From contig JBCBBT010000002.1 of NCBI GenBank assembly GCA_038531315.1, positions 1-64,000 on the forward strand: a stretch of 64,000 bases of DNA, read 5' to 3'. Both the position numbers and the translations under genes were made by a program. The notes beneath the pieces are model-generated. The model did not search any database. It saw nothing but the letters and a program-made list of their open reading frames with translations, and had not been told where the DNA came from. Shown here in pieces: positions 34,756-42,504 of this stretch (positions are counted from its first letter, which is position 1; each line of letters begins with the position of its first letter). The stretch is from JAJFFW01 sp038531315. GTDB lineage: Bacteria > Pseudomonadota > Alphaproteobacteria > Caulobacterales > Parvularculaceae.

Positions 34756-35670
34756 ATGAAGCTGCTGTCACGTCTGGTTTTCCCGTTGCTGTTCGTCGGG
34801 CTCGGCTATGTGCTGGGCGGCAAATACGGCGCACCGCCATGGGTGATTGACGCCTATGACGCGGCGACGAGTTTCGGGGCGGAAAAAGCCCGCCGGGTCG
34901 CCGACGATATCAAGGACATCGACATTGACGACGTCGCCGACGAGGCGCGCGATGACGCGAGCCGCGGCGCCGACAGTTTGCGTAGCGCCGCGCAAGACCT
35001 TCTCGAAAGTTTCGATAACGCCCACCTGGAAGACGAGGGGGGCGAGAGCGGCGTTCCTGACGGCCGCGCTGACGCCATTGACGGGCCGGAAGCGACCGAG
35101 CCAACCGAGCCAGCGGCGCCTTATGCGCCGCGCCTCAAAGCGCGCAGCGGCGTGATGAAAGTCTGTCTTTCATCGATTTCCAATGCGCCGCCGACGAACG
35201 CCGACGGGACCATCCGCAACTTTAAATCCGTAATTGTCGTGGACGGCGTTGAGATGTTGCTCGCGCCGGTGACCAATGCCTGCCTTTCATCCGGCTACGG
35301 ACCGCGTGGGTCGGGCGGGCGCCTTCACAAAGGTATCGATTACTATTCAAAAAGCGGCGGCGACGTTTTGGCGGCGGCTGACGGCGTCGTCGCCGAGGCC
35401 GTTTATCGCGACGACTATGGCTATATGATCGTCATCGATCACGGTAACGGCGTCTATACGCGCTACGCGCATCTCAAACGTTTCGCCCGGGGCGTAAAAG
35501 CTGGCCGCGCGGTATCGCAAGGCGAGGTCCTCGGCCCGATCGGGCAGTCCGGCGCCTATACGAATATTGTGCATCTGCACTTTGAAATCCTGCGCGGCGA
35601 CATCAACGCCGGTAAAGGGTCGTTTGGGCTGACGCCCGCTGATCCCTATCGCTTCCCGCGCGCGCGATAA
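34756..35670 (+). CDS. M23 (LytM-type) metallopeptidase with N-terminal anchor
   Basis: 304 residues: a hydrophobic N-terminal segment (about 5-21), an acidic, probably extended region rich in Asp/Ala/Glu (about 40-125), then a peptidase_M23 domain. Zinc ligands are visible: H191 and D195 in HKGIDYY and H275 in HLHFE, with the catalytic His239 in RYAHL. Such enzymes cut peptidoglycan cross-bridges in the periplasm. All ligands are present, so it should be active rather than an EnvC-like activator. ATG 34756 follows TTGGAG. Confidence 0.9.
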   Translation: MKLLSRLVFPLLFVGLGYVLGGKYGAPPWVIDAYDAATSFGAEKARRVADDIKDIDIDDVADEARDDASRGADSLRSAAQDLLESFDNAHLEDEGGESGVPDGRADAIDGPEATEPTEPAAPYAPRLKARSGVMKVCLSSISNAPPTNADGTIRNFKSVIVVDGVEMLLAPVTNACLSSGYGPRGSGGRLHKGIDYYSKSGGDVLAAADGVVAEAVYRDDYGYMIVIDHGNGVYTRYAHLKRFARGVKAGRAVSQGEVLGPIGQSGAYTNIVHLHFEILRGDINAGKGSFGLTPADPYRFPRAR

Positions 35671-35676
35671 GCGCCG

Positions 35677-36534
35677 TCAGTCGTTATCGACGCCGTTGAC
35701 GGGACTGGCGTTGCCGTTGGGAGCTGGCTTGTCGCCGGCGTCTTCGCTTTTATCGCTTACGCGGCCATTGTCACTGACGAGAACGGGCCCCCTTGATCCA
35801 GCGGCGCTGTTGTCGCGGACAACGCCAAGCCGGCGCGCAACTTCGCTGTAAGCCTCGACGACGCCGCCGAGGTCCTTGCGGAAACGATCCTTATCCAGAA
35901 TTTCGCCGGAATCCATGTCCCACAGTCGGCAGGAGTCCGGGCTGATCTCGTCGGCCAGAATAAGCCGCATCATGTCGCCTTCATACTGGCGGCCAAATTC
36001 AAGTTTGAAATCAACGAGCCTGATGCCGACCGCCGCGAAAAGACCCGACAGATAGTCGTTAACGCGCAACGACAGCGCCATCATGTCGTCGATTTCCTGC
36101 GGGTTCGCCCAGTTGAACGCCGTGATGTGTTCTTCTGAAACGATCGGATCGCCGAGCTCGTCATTCTTGTAGTAGAATTCGATGACGGAGCGCGGGAGCG
36201 CCGAGCCGTCTTCGAGGCCAAGGCGCTTGGCGATTGAACCGGCCGCCACGTTACGGACGACGACTTCCAGCGGAATGATCTCCACATGCCGGACCAGCTG
36301 TTCGCGCATGTTGAGCCGGCGGATAAAATGCGTCGGCACGCCTATTCGTTCAACGCCGGTCATGATGAATTCAGAGATCCGGTTGTTGAGGACGCCCTTG
36401 CCCTCCAGGACAGCGTGCTTTTGATTGTTGAAAGCTGTGGCGTCGTCTTTGAAATACTGGATCACCGTTCCCGGCTCCGGGCCCTCAAACAGGATCTTCG
36501 CCTTGCCTTCATAAATTTGTTTGCGTCGCGCCAT
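35677..36534 (-). CDS. purC: SAICAR synthetase (phosphoribosylaminoimidazole-succinocarboxamide synthase)
   Basis: PurC ligates aspartate to CAIR in purine synthesis. MARRKQIYEGKAKILF, the ATP-binding FKDDATAFN, and VPTHF...LEVVVRNVAAGS with VDFKLEFG and DEISPDSCRLWD are all present. At 285 residues it is ~40-45 residues longer than usual, the surplus being a low-complexity C-terminal tail (after RRLGVV) rich in Asp, Gly, Ser and Asn. The purC-purS-purQ order seen in many alphaproteobacteria is broken here by two opposite-strand genes. Confidence 0.95.
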   Translation of the reverse strand: MARRKQIYEGKAKILFEGPEPGTVIQYFKDDATAFNNQKHAVLEGKGVLNNRISEFIMTGVERIGVPTHFIRRLNMREQLVRHVEIIPLEVVVRNVAAGSIAKRLGLEDGSALPRSVIEFYYKNDELGDPIVSEEHITAFNWANPQEIDDMMALSLRVNDYLSGLFAAVGIRLVDFKLEFGRQYEGDMMRLILADEISPDSCRLWDMDSGEILDKDRFRKDLGGVVEAYSEVARRLGVVRDNSAAGSRGPVLVSDNGRVSDKSEDAGDKPAPNGNASPVNGVDND

Positions 36535-36661
36535 GAAGCACCCTTCGCGATGGCTCTCGATTATAGGCGCTTTGTTGGCGCCCGAGCGTTAATTTTTCTA
36601 ACATCTGCGCCGCTTATCGGCGGCCAAGCGCGCCTTTTAGGCCGTTGCGACAGCGAATGAA

Positions 36662-36706
36662 AGGGGGCCCGCGAAAGGACATTGCGGCAGCGCGCAAGCC
36701 CCCTTA
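36662..36706 (+). other. Strong hairpin between divergent purC and the zeta-subunit gene
   Basis: AAGGGGGC (36662-36669) pairs perfectly with GCCCCCTT (36699-36706), and inside it CGCG (36671-36674) can pair with CGCG (36692-36695). No T-tract follows. It lies 70 bp before the zeta start, so it would be in the 5' leader of that mRNA if transcription starts upstream of it. The rest of the 241-bp gap shows no named element. Confidence 0.5.
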
Positions 36707-36775
36707 GATAGAGGCTGGCAAGGCGTAATCCGGGGCCGCGGCGCGGTCGCGGCGCCGATTTCTGGAGGAGTTCCC

Positions 36776-37099
36776 ATGGCCGGTTTTGATGAACGAAAAG
36801 ACAAGTATGAGAAGAAATTCGCCCATGACGCCGCGCTGAAATTCAAGGCCGAGGCGCGCCGGAACAAGATGCTCGGCGAATGGGCGGCGGGCCTGATGGG
36901 CCTTGAGGGAGACGAGGCGAAGGAATACGCAACGTCCGTAATCATGGCCGACCTCGAAGAGGCGGGCGACGAAGATGTCTTCCGCAAACTGCGCGCCGAT
37001 TTGGACAAGGCCGCAGTTGAACAGTCCGATCACCAGATTCGCCGTCATATGGACGAGTTCCTGATCAAAGCCGCCGAAGAGCTTCAGAACGAAAGCTAG
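36776..37099 (+). CDS. F1Fo-ATPase inhibitor subunit zeta (DUF1476)
   Basis: The 107-residue helical protein MAGFDERKDKYEKKFAHDAAL...HMDEFLIKAAEEL is a full-length DUF1476 member. In Paracoccus denitrificans this is the zeta subunit, which blocks ATP hydrolysis by F1Fo-ATPase through its N-terminal helix. It is habitually located beside purine genes in alphaproteobacteria, as here. GGAGGAG precedes the ATG. A UUCG-loop hairpin (37114-37129) follows. Confidence 0.92.
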   Translation: MAGFDERKDKYEKKFAHDAALKFKAEARRNKMLGEWAAGLMGLEGDEAKEYATSVIMADLEEAGDEDVFRKLRADLDKAAVEQSDHQIRRHMDEFLIKAAEELQNES

Positions 37100-37113
37100 G
37101 CCCGGCACATACC

Positions 37114-37129
37114 AGCGCCTTCGGGCGCT
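37114..37129 (+). terminator. UUCG-tetraloop hairpin after the zeta gene
   Basis: AGCGCC-TTCG-GGCGCT is a compact, stable hairpin 15 bp after the zeta stop. The following T-tract is weak, so it could be a terminator or an mRNA 3'-end stabiliser. Confidence 0.5.
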
Positions 37130-37235
37130 ACTGCTTGATTGTCTGGGCGTCGCGCTTTCGCCTGCTATGATCATAGATGCGCGCCGGGCGACGGCGCGAT
37201 CATGTACGTAAGATCGAGCAGGACGGGAGTTCGTT

Positions 37236-37994
37236 ATGGGCCGCGTTGACGGAAAAAAGGCGTTTATCACCGGCGGGGCGCAAGGGCTTGGCGCGTGCTT
37301 TGCGCGCATGCTCGCCGACGAGGGCGCGAAGGTCGCCGTCAGCGATATTAACGCGAAAGGCGCCGAAGAAACGGCGGCGGCGATCAATGAAAAACACCCC
37401 GGCGCAGCTTTCGCCTTTGGGCACGACGTCACCAAGCATGAAGAATGGGAAGCCGCGTTAGCGGGCGCTGCTGATGCTATGGGCGGGATCAGCGTTCTGA
37501 TCAATAACGCCGGCATCGGTTCTTACGGCAGCATTGAAAGCGAGTCGTTTGAAAACTGGCGACGGGTTCAGGAAATCGACGTCGACGCGATATTTATCGG
37601 CACGCAGCTCGCGATGCCATATCTGAAAGACAATCAACCAGGGTCAATTATCAATATTTCATCCGTATCCGGATTGCGCGCCGACGGGAACTTTTTGTCA
37701 TACAACGCGGCGAAATCGGCGGTTCTGATGATGTCAAAATCGATTGCACTGCATTGCGCGCGCGCCGGGTATGATATTCGCTCAAATTCGGTCCACCCGG
37801 TATTCACCCGTACGCCTATTCTCGAGCCGATGTTGGGTGACGGCGACGAAACGCGGCTCACCCGCCAGATTCCCCTGAAGCGTCTCGGCGAACCGGAAGA
37901 TGTCGGCTATTGCATTTTGTATCTGGCGGCCGACGAAAGTCGTTTTGTTACTGGCTCTAAATTCATGATCGATGGCGGCATCACCGCGCGCTGA
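37236..37994 (+). CDS. Short-chain dehydrogenase (hydroxysteroid/glucose dehydrogenase-like)
   Basis: 252 residues, classical SDR. TGGAQGLGACFARML binds the cofactor, SDIN with the Asp after the second strand favours NAD, NNAGIG and the catalytic YNAAK follow, and the tail GSKFMIDGGITAR is typical of the family. It resembles 3-oxoacyl-ACP/hydroxysteroid-type SDRs. The substrate cannot be set from sequence. GGGAG precedes the ATG. Confidence 0.88.
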   Translation: MGRVDGKKAFITGGAQGLGACFARMLADEGAKVAVSDINAKGAEETAAAINEKHPGAAFAFGHDVTKHEEWEAALAGAADAMGGISVLINNAGIGSYGSIESESFENWRRVQEIDVDAIFIGTQLAMPYLKDNQPGSIINISSVSGLRADGNFLSYNAAKSAVLMMSKSIALHCARAGYDIRSNSVHPVFTRTPILEPMLGDGDETRLTRQIPLKRLGEPEDVGYCILYLAADESRFVTGSKFMIDGGITAR

Positions 37995-38009
37995 CGCCGT
38001 CATGCGCTC

Positions 38010-38678
38010 TTAATCTGCGGTCCGCCGAGAGAATTCAAACCGGCACGCTGTGTCGCCAGCCGCGAGCGTTGTCGGGCGCCGGAATTCTATGCCGTCGCGG
38101 GCGGGGTCGATTTCATTGATCCAGACGGTGTCGAACGCACAAAAAGCAGCGGTCAGATGCGGCGCGCCGGCTGCGCGAAAATAGTCGTTGTAAAAGCAGG
38201 TTTTCACCGCCTGCACAAACCGATCGTCCGACGCATCGACGGTTTCAAATGTGAAGGCGGGCCCATATTGGGGCGGCACTTTATGTTCAGTGTACGCTGT
38301 TAACGAATTGAAGCGATCGCGAGAGAAAACCAACATGAGGCGCATAAAGAACCGGAGCGCCGCCGCGTCCGGTTTGATAAGGGCTGCTTTGATGGCGTCG
38401 AGGCGCGCCTCAGTGGAGGGTAACAGGTCGCATAAGGCGCGGTCGGCTTCTATCACCAGACACGCGGCCCAGTGATGTCCGCTCGTTACGGGGTCGGCAT
38501 TTTTCACCGGCTCTGTTCGCCACCGGCTATCGGCTTTTGTACGAATTTCGTGCGCCAGCACAGACTTTGTCTGTTTATCGGCGGGAAGCGGCGACGTCAG
38601 CGCGCTCAAAAATGCTTTGCAAAAGCGCAGATGACGCCGCGACAGGCGCCGTACGGACGATTGCGCTTCGGCTGTCAT
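38010..38678 (-). CDS. L-2-amino-thiazoline-4-carboxylic acid hydrolase (ATC hydrolase) family
   Basis: 222 residues. The C-terminal half has the family pattern CFYNDYFRAAGAPHLTAAFCAFD...W and IEFRRPTTLAAGDTACRFEFSR. The founding enzyme opens the thiazoline ring of ATC on the way to cysteine in Pseudomonas, but most members have no assigned role. It overlaps the upstream flavoprotein by 4 bp (ATGA-type junction), so it is part of the three-gene redox operon transcribed from 41748. Confidence 0.75.
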   Translation of the reverse strand: MTAEAQSSVRRLSRRHLRFCKAFLSALTSPLPADKQTKSVLAHEIRTKADSRWRTEPVKNADPVTSGHHWAACLVIEADRALCDLLPSTEARLDAIKAALIKPDAAALRFFMRLMLVFSRDRFNSLTAYTEHKVPPQYGPAFTFETVDASDDRFVQAVKTCFYNDYFRAAGAPHLTAAFCAFDTVWINEIDPARDGIEFRRPTTLAAGDTACRFEFSRRTAD

Positions 38679-40072
38679 TCAACTGCGGCGGCGGCGATCA
38701 GTTTCGGTAAGTTCTGTGCAGCGGCGAAGGAAGCGGCTTTCAATTCCTGCATGATCGCCCGTTTTTCCGGGTCGTCTTTGTCAACGGCGGCGACGAGATG
38801 CGAAAACCCGTCGAGGCGCGATTGCGTCATCCATGCGCGCACATCCGGATTTCGCGAAACGTGATACTGGTTCATCATGTCCGCATGCAGCGTCTTCAAA
38901 TAATCTGCAACTGTATCGGGCAGTGGGATGGGCGCCGCCATCAAGTTCTTCTCCTCATCGCTGTCGATGGTCGTCTCGAGATAGGCGATCATGGACGCTG
39001 AATTGGCGATCTGCGGAAAACGAACCATTTGGATCGTAATGCGCCCGCCGTCAAAAACTGGTTTCAGCGGCTTTCGTTCGACGGCCGACGCAGTGCAGTC
39101 GATAAAGAGCGTGTCGGGGGCCATTTCGGCGGCGCCTTCCGCAAGGATTACCTTGCCGGGCTCTATCCTATGGACATGTCCCATACGGATGACTGATTTG
39201 ATACGTTGGAGCTCGGTGATCTCGCGCTCTGAAACCGTGGCGGCGTGGAAAAGCGTCGGCTCAATTGAAGGGTCAATCCGAAGCCAGACGCCCGCGGCCT
39301 CCAGCCGAAGAGCGAAGTCTTCCGGCGATGTCGCTTCCGCAGCCGCTTTCTGGCGCGCCGCGAAGCCCTGAAAGACGGGTACGAAAAATTCCATTGTAGG
39401 CTGGGTGCAGGCGCGGTTCCAAAGCCAGGGATCGCGGGGGCGAACCCAAGTGACGGCGTCCGGGTCGCAGCCGGCGGCAAGGAGCCAGATGACCGTGTCA
39501 ATCGCCGTCTTGCCCGCGCCGAGGACGCAAAAGTTTTTGAAACGGGGCGCAATGCGCGGCAGATCATTGGGCGGAACGCACTCAACACCGTCCGCGGTTT
39601 CGAATTTTCGTACATGCGTGCGCGGCACAGAATTTGTCTGATAGCCGGCGTCAACGATTTTCTTCCCGACAATGACATCTTCGGTTTTTCCTGAAAGCAG
39701 GGAGCGCAGAGCGCCGTCCTCGGTGACTTCACTCATCGGGAAATACTTAACGCGCCCCGACGGGAGCAGCCGCTCGCGCATCACCGTGTGAAAATATTCC
39801 GTAATTGTCGGGCCCGCCGCCAGCGAAAGAAAGCCTTCATTGACGCCGTCTGCATCAATGCAGCCGTCGCTCAACTCCTTCGATTCAACGCCGTAAAACG
39901 CCGACGGTTGGTGCAGCTTTACAAACGAGTAGGCGTCATTCCAATGACCGCCCGGCGCATGGCGTTTATCGACAATCGTCATGGTCGCATTGGATCGCGT
40001 CAGCATTTCGTCTGCGAACGCCAGACCGGAGGCGCCAGCGCCGATAATGAGGTAGTCCGTTTCCAACGCCAT
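38675..40072 (-). CDS. FAD/NAD(P)-dependent oxidoreductase, flavin monooxygenase-like
   Basis: 465 residues. The FAD-binding DYLIIGAGASGLAFADEM is followed by GGHWNDAYSFVKLHQPSAFYGV, which recalls flavin-containing monooxygenases. A second dinucleotide motif, FCVLGAGKTAIDTVIWLL, probably binds NADPH. The family commonly appears as an uncharacterised NAD(P)-binding protein. It lies 17 bp after the cNMP-flavoprotein gene and overlaps the ATC-hydrolase gene, so the three products likely act in one pathway. Confidence 0.8.
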   Translation of the reverse strand: MALETDYLIIGAGASGLAFADEMLTRSNATMTIVDKRHAPGGHWNDAYSFVKLHQPSAFYGVESKELSDGCIDADGVNEGFLSLAAGPTITEYFHTVMRERLLPSGRVKYFPMSEVTEDGALRSLLSGKTEDVIVGKKIVDAGYQTNSVPRTHVRKFETADGVECVPPNDLPRIAPRFKNFCVLGAGKTAIDTVIWLLAAGCDPDAVTWVRPRDPWLWNRACTQPTMEFFVPVFQGFAARQKAAAEATSPEDFALRLEAAGVWLRIDPSIEPTLFHAATVSEREITELQRIKSVIRMGHVHRIEPGKVILAEGAAEMAPDTLFIDCTASAVERKPLKPVFDGGRITIQMVRFPQIANSASMIAYLETTIDSDEEKNLMAAPIPLPDTVADYLKTLHADMMNQYHVSRNPDVRAWMTQSRLDGFSHLVAAVDKDDPEKRAIMQELKAASFAAAQNLPKLIAAAAVE

Positions 40073-40089
40073 GATCGATATTCCCTTGC

Positions 40090-41748
40090 TCAGGCCGGCT
40101 TTTCTGCAAGCGCTCTGTGAATATATTGAACGACAACGGAGCCTTCGCCGACCCCTGATGCGACCCGTTTGACCGATCCCGCGCGCACGTCGCCGACGGC
40201 ATAGACACGCGGCCAGCTTGTTTCAAAGATTTCTGGCATTCGATCGAGCGACCAGCCAGCCTTAACGAGCGCCACATTCTCGATTGCGCCGCCGGTTTTT
40301 AAAAACCCTTTGTCGTCGCGCGCGACGCTCTGAGGCAGCCAATCGGTGCAGGGCGCTGCGCCGATAAACATGAAAAGAAATGGCGTATCGAGGGCGCCCG
40401 TTGCGCCATTGGGGCCTTTCAGTTCAAGACCGCGTAGTCGTTCGCCGTCGCCGTTAAGTGCAGCGATTTCGACTTCGGGATGCAGGTGGATGTTTTCTGT
40501 TTCTTCAAGCCGGCGGACAAGATATTCCGACATGGTCTCACGAATATCTGCGCGCCGATAAAGAACGTGAACGGATTTTGCATTCTCCGCCAGAAAAACA
40601 GCGCCCTGGCCGGCTGAGTTGCCGGCGCCGACAATCGCCACTGAGGAGCCCGTGCATAATTGCGCTTCCATGGCGGTGGCGCCGTAATAGATGCCGCGCC
40701 CGCGATATTGCCTTATGCCGTCAAGCGGAAGATCGCGGTATTCGGCGCCCGATGCGATCACGACCGCGCGTCCATGAACATGACGCCCATCCGCGAGATT
40801 AATGCCGTAAGTGCCGTCGTCGGCGCGGGTCAGTTCTTCCGCCGTCGCCGGCGCCGCCAGCCTTGCGCCAAATTTCTGGGCTTGAATATTGGCGCGGTCA
40901 GCGAGGTCGCGGCCGGAAATACCAGATGGAAATCCGAGATAATTTTCGATTTTCGAGCTGGTCGCGGCCTGCCCGCCCGGCGCCGTAGCATCGAGCGTGA
41001 CGACGCTTAACCCTTCTGAAGCCGCATAAACGGACGCTGCGAGCCCCGCAGGACCGGCGCCGACGACAATGACATCCGCACACGCATTATCCGGCAGCAA
41101 ATCAAGGCCAAGATCGCGCGACACATCCGATAGTGAGGGTTTGACGAGCGTTGATGACGCGCCGGTTACGAGAACGGGCGTGTCATCCAACGTCAGATTG
41201 AGGCGCTCAAGAATGGTTTGCGCCTTCGGGTCGGCGTCGGCTTCGACCCACAGATGGGGGACTGCGTGTTTGGTCAAAAGATCGCGAATGGAAAACGCCT
41301 GCTGGTCGAAAGCTCTGCCGACAAGGACGACGCTTGCTCTGCCGGCGGAACGCGCCCATGCCCGGCGGGCGATAAAAGCGTTTACGAGGGCGTCAGAAAG
41401 GCCGGAACGCTCCACCAGAAGCCTTTGCAGGCTGGCGGGCGAAACATGCAAGACTTCCCCGTCCTCTTCCATTCGTGCACGAACGAGAGAACGTTGGCCG
41501 GTGATCATGGAAACATCGCCCGTGAATTGGCCGGGCTCCAGCCAGCCGACGCGGCGCTCCTCGCCATCTTCGATAAGATACACATTGAGCGCGCCGCTCA
41601 GCAGCACCAGAAGGTCGACATTGGCGTCGCCGACTTCATAGAGAACATCGCCGGCGCTATGAGTTTTGATCTCCCCGTAGTCTTTCAATGCCGTCAGTTC
41701 GCGCTCGTTGAAGCGATAATTCATATCGAGCGTGACATTGTCAGACAT
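40090..41748 (-). CDS. Cyclic-nucleotide-binding domain fused to thioredoxin-reductase-like flavoprotein
   Basis: 552 residues in three blocks: a cNMP-binding-type domain (about 10-120, with GDVLYEVGDANVDLLVLLSG), a thioredoxin/glutaredoxin-like linker domain (about 138-202), and a TrxR-type FAD/NAD domain (from about 225). FAD motif GAGPAG is at 230-235 and NAD motif GAGNSAG at 374-380. The redox-active CATC of thioredoxin reductase is replaced by YGATA at 355-359, so it cannot reduce thioredoxin in the normal way. The fusion is known in proteobacteria but uncharacterised. AAAGGAG precedes the ATG. Confidence 0.87.
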   Translation of the reverse strand: MSDNVTLDMNYRFNERELTALKDYGEIKTHSAGDVLYEVGDANVDLLVLLSGALNVYLIEDGEERRVGWLEPGQFTGDVSMITGQRSLVRARMEEDGEVLHVSPASLQRLLVERSGLSDALVNAFIARRAWARSAGRASVVLVGRAFDQQAFSIRDLLTKHAVPHLWVEADADPKAQTILERLNLTLDDTPVLVTGASSTLVKPSLSDVSRDLGLDLLPDNACADVIVVGAGPAGLAASVYAASEGLSVVTLDATAPGGQAATSSKIENYLGFPSGISGRDLADRANIQAQKFGARLAAPATAEELTRADDGTYGINLADGRHVHGRAVVIASGAEYRDLPLDGIRQYRGRGIYYGATAMEAQLCTGSSVAIVGAGNSAGQGAVFLAENAKSVHVLYRRADIRETMSEYLVRRLEETENIHLHPEVEIAALNGDGERLRGLELKGPNGATGALDTPFLFMFIGAAPCTDWLPQSVARDDKGFLKTGGAIENVALVKAGWSLDRMPEIFETSWPRVYAVGDVRAGSVKRVASGVGEGSVVVQYIHRALAEKPA

Positions 41749-41810
41749 TAGGGGCTCCTTTTGTTTGCGGTGTTCCGGTCAATATTCTGTAAGCGCGTTA
41801 CCCGCGACGC

Positions 41811-42353
41811 CTAGAACGGGTTCATCGCATAACCGTCATTTTGCAACAGCACATGCGCGGTCATTGCAGAGAGCGATATTTCCACATTCTCTAACAGGTC
41901 TTCGGCCGCGACATCATAATAGGCGGCGCTCTGCCCACAGACAATAATTCGGACATTATGCTTGGTGAGCGCTGCAATCAGTTCCGCGTGGCGGTTCACT
42001 GCGCCGTCCTTGCCGCCCGACGGTTTCGAAACGTCCCTGACGGCTTTGCCATGCACGACGACGGCGAGATTGATATTTTCAGGCGCAACGCCGGCGCGCA
42101 CATGCATGTTGATAAAGCGCGCTGCTGTAACAAGCGTCTTGTTGAGCGCGCCGTCGGCGGCTTCGCTCGCTGTGTCATAAGACAGGCGAAAGCGCACGCC
42201 TTCCGGCAGTGGGTCGGCGCCTACAATATCCGCGACGGGACCAAATTCTTTGATGGCAGGCCCTGTGGAGAAAGCCTCGGGGCCGGCTTGCGCGTTTTGG
42301 GCCAGCGTTAGCGAGATCATGAAAGCGAGGAAAATCAAAAGTCGGGTGGTCAT
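41811..42353 (-). CDS. Exported DsrE/DsrF-like protein
   Basis: 180 residues. The ATG at 42353, after GAAAGG, begins a signal peptide (MTTRLLIFLAFMISLTLAQNAQA). The mature part has the DsrE-like pattern VRFRLSYDTAS...AARFINMHVRAGV and NLAVVVHGKA, then the conserved Cys region NVRIIVCGQSAAY. DsrE proteins transfer sulfur in the cytosol; exported versions form a poorly understood group. A longer open frame runs into smc and is not used. Confidence 0.8.
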   Translation of the reverse strand: MTTRLLIFLAFMISLTLAQNAQAGPEAFSTGPAIKEFGPVADIVGADPLPEGVRFRLSYDTASEAADGALNKTLVTAARFINMHVRAGVAPENINLAVVVHGKAVRDVSKPSGGKDGAVNRHAELIAALTKHNVRIIVCGQSAAYYDVAAEDLLENVEISLSAMTAHVLLQNDGYAMNPF

Positions 42354-42504
42354 CGCGTGGGGCCTTTCGAACTGCGTCTGGCGAAGCCTCTCGCGAATAA
42401 CGGTCGCAATCAAGCGCCAACGTCCCGCAGGCCTGCGAGCCATAAAGCGCTCTTGGATAAGCGGCGAATGATTGGGAGAGGCGAGCGCCCAACCGCGTCG
42501 GTTT

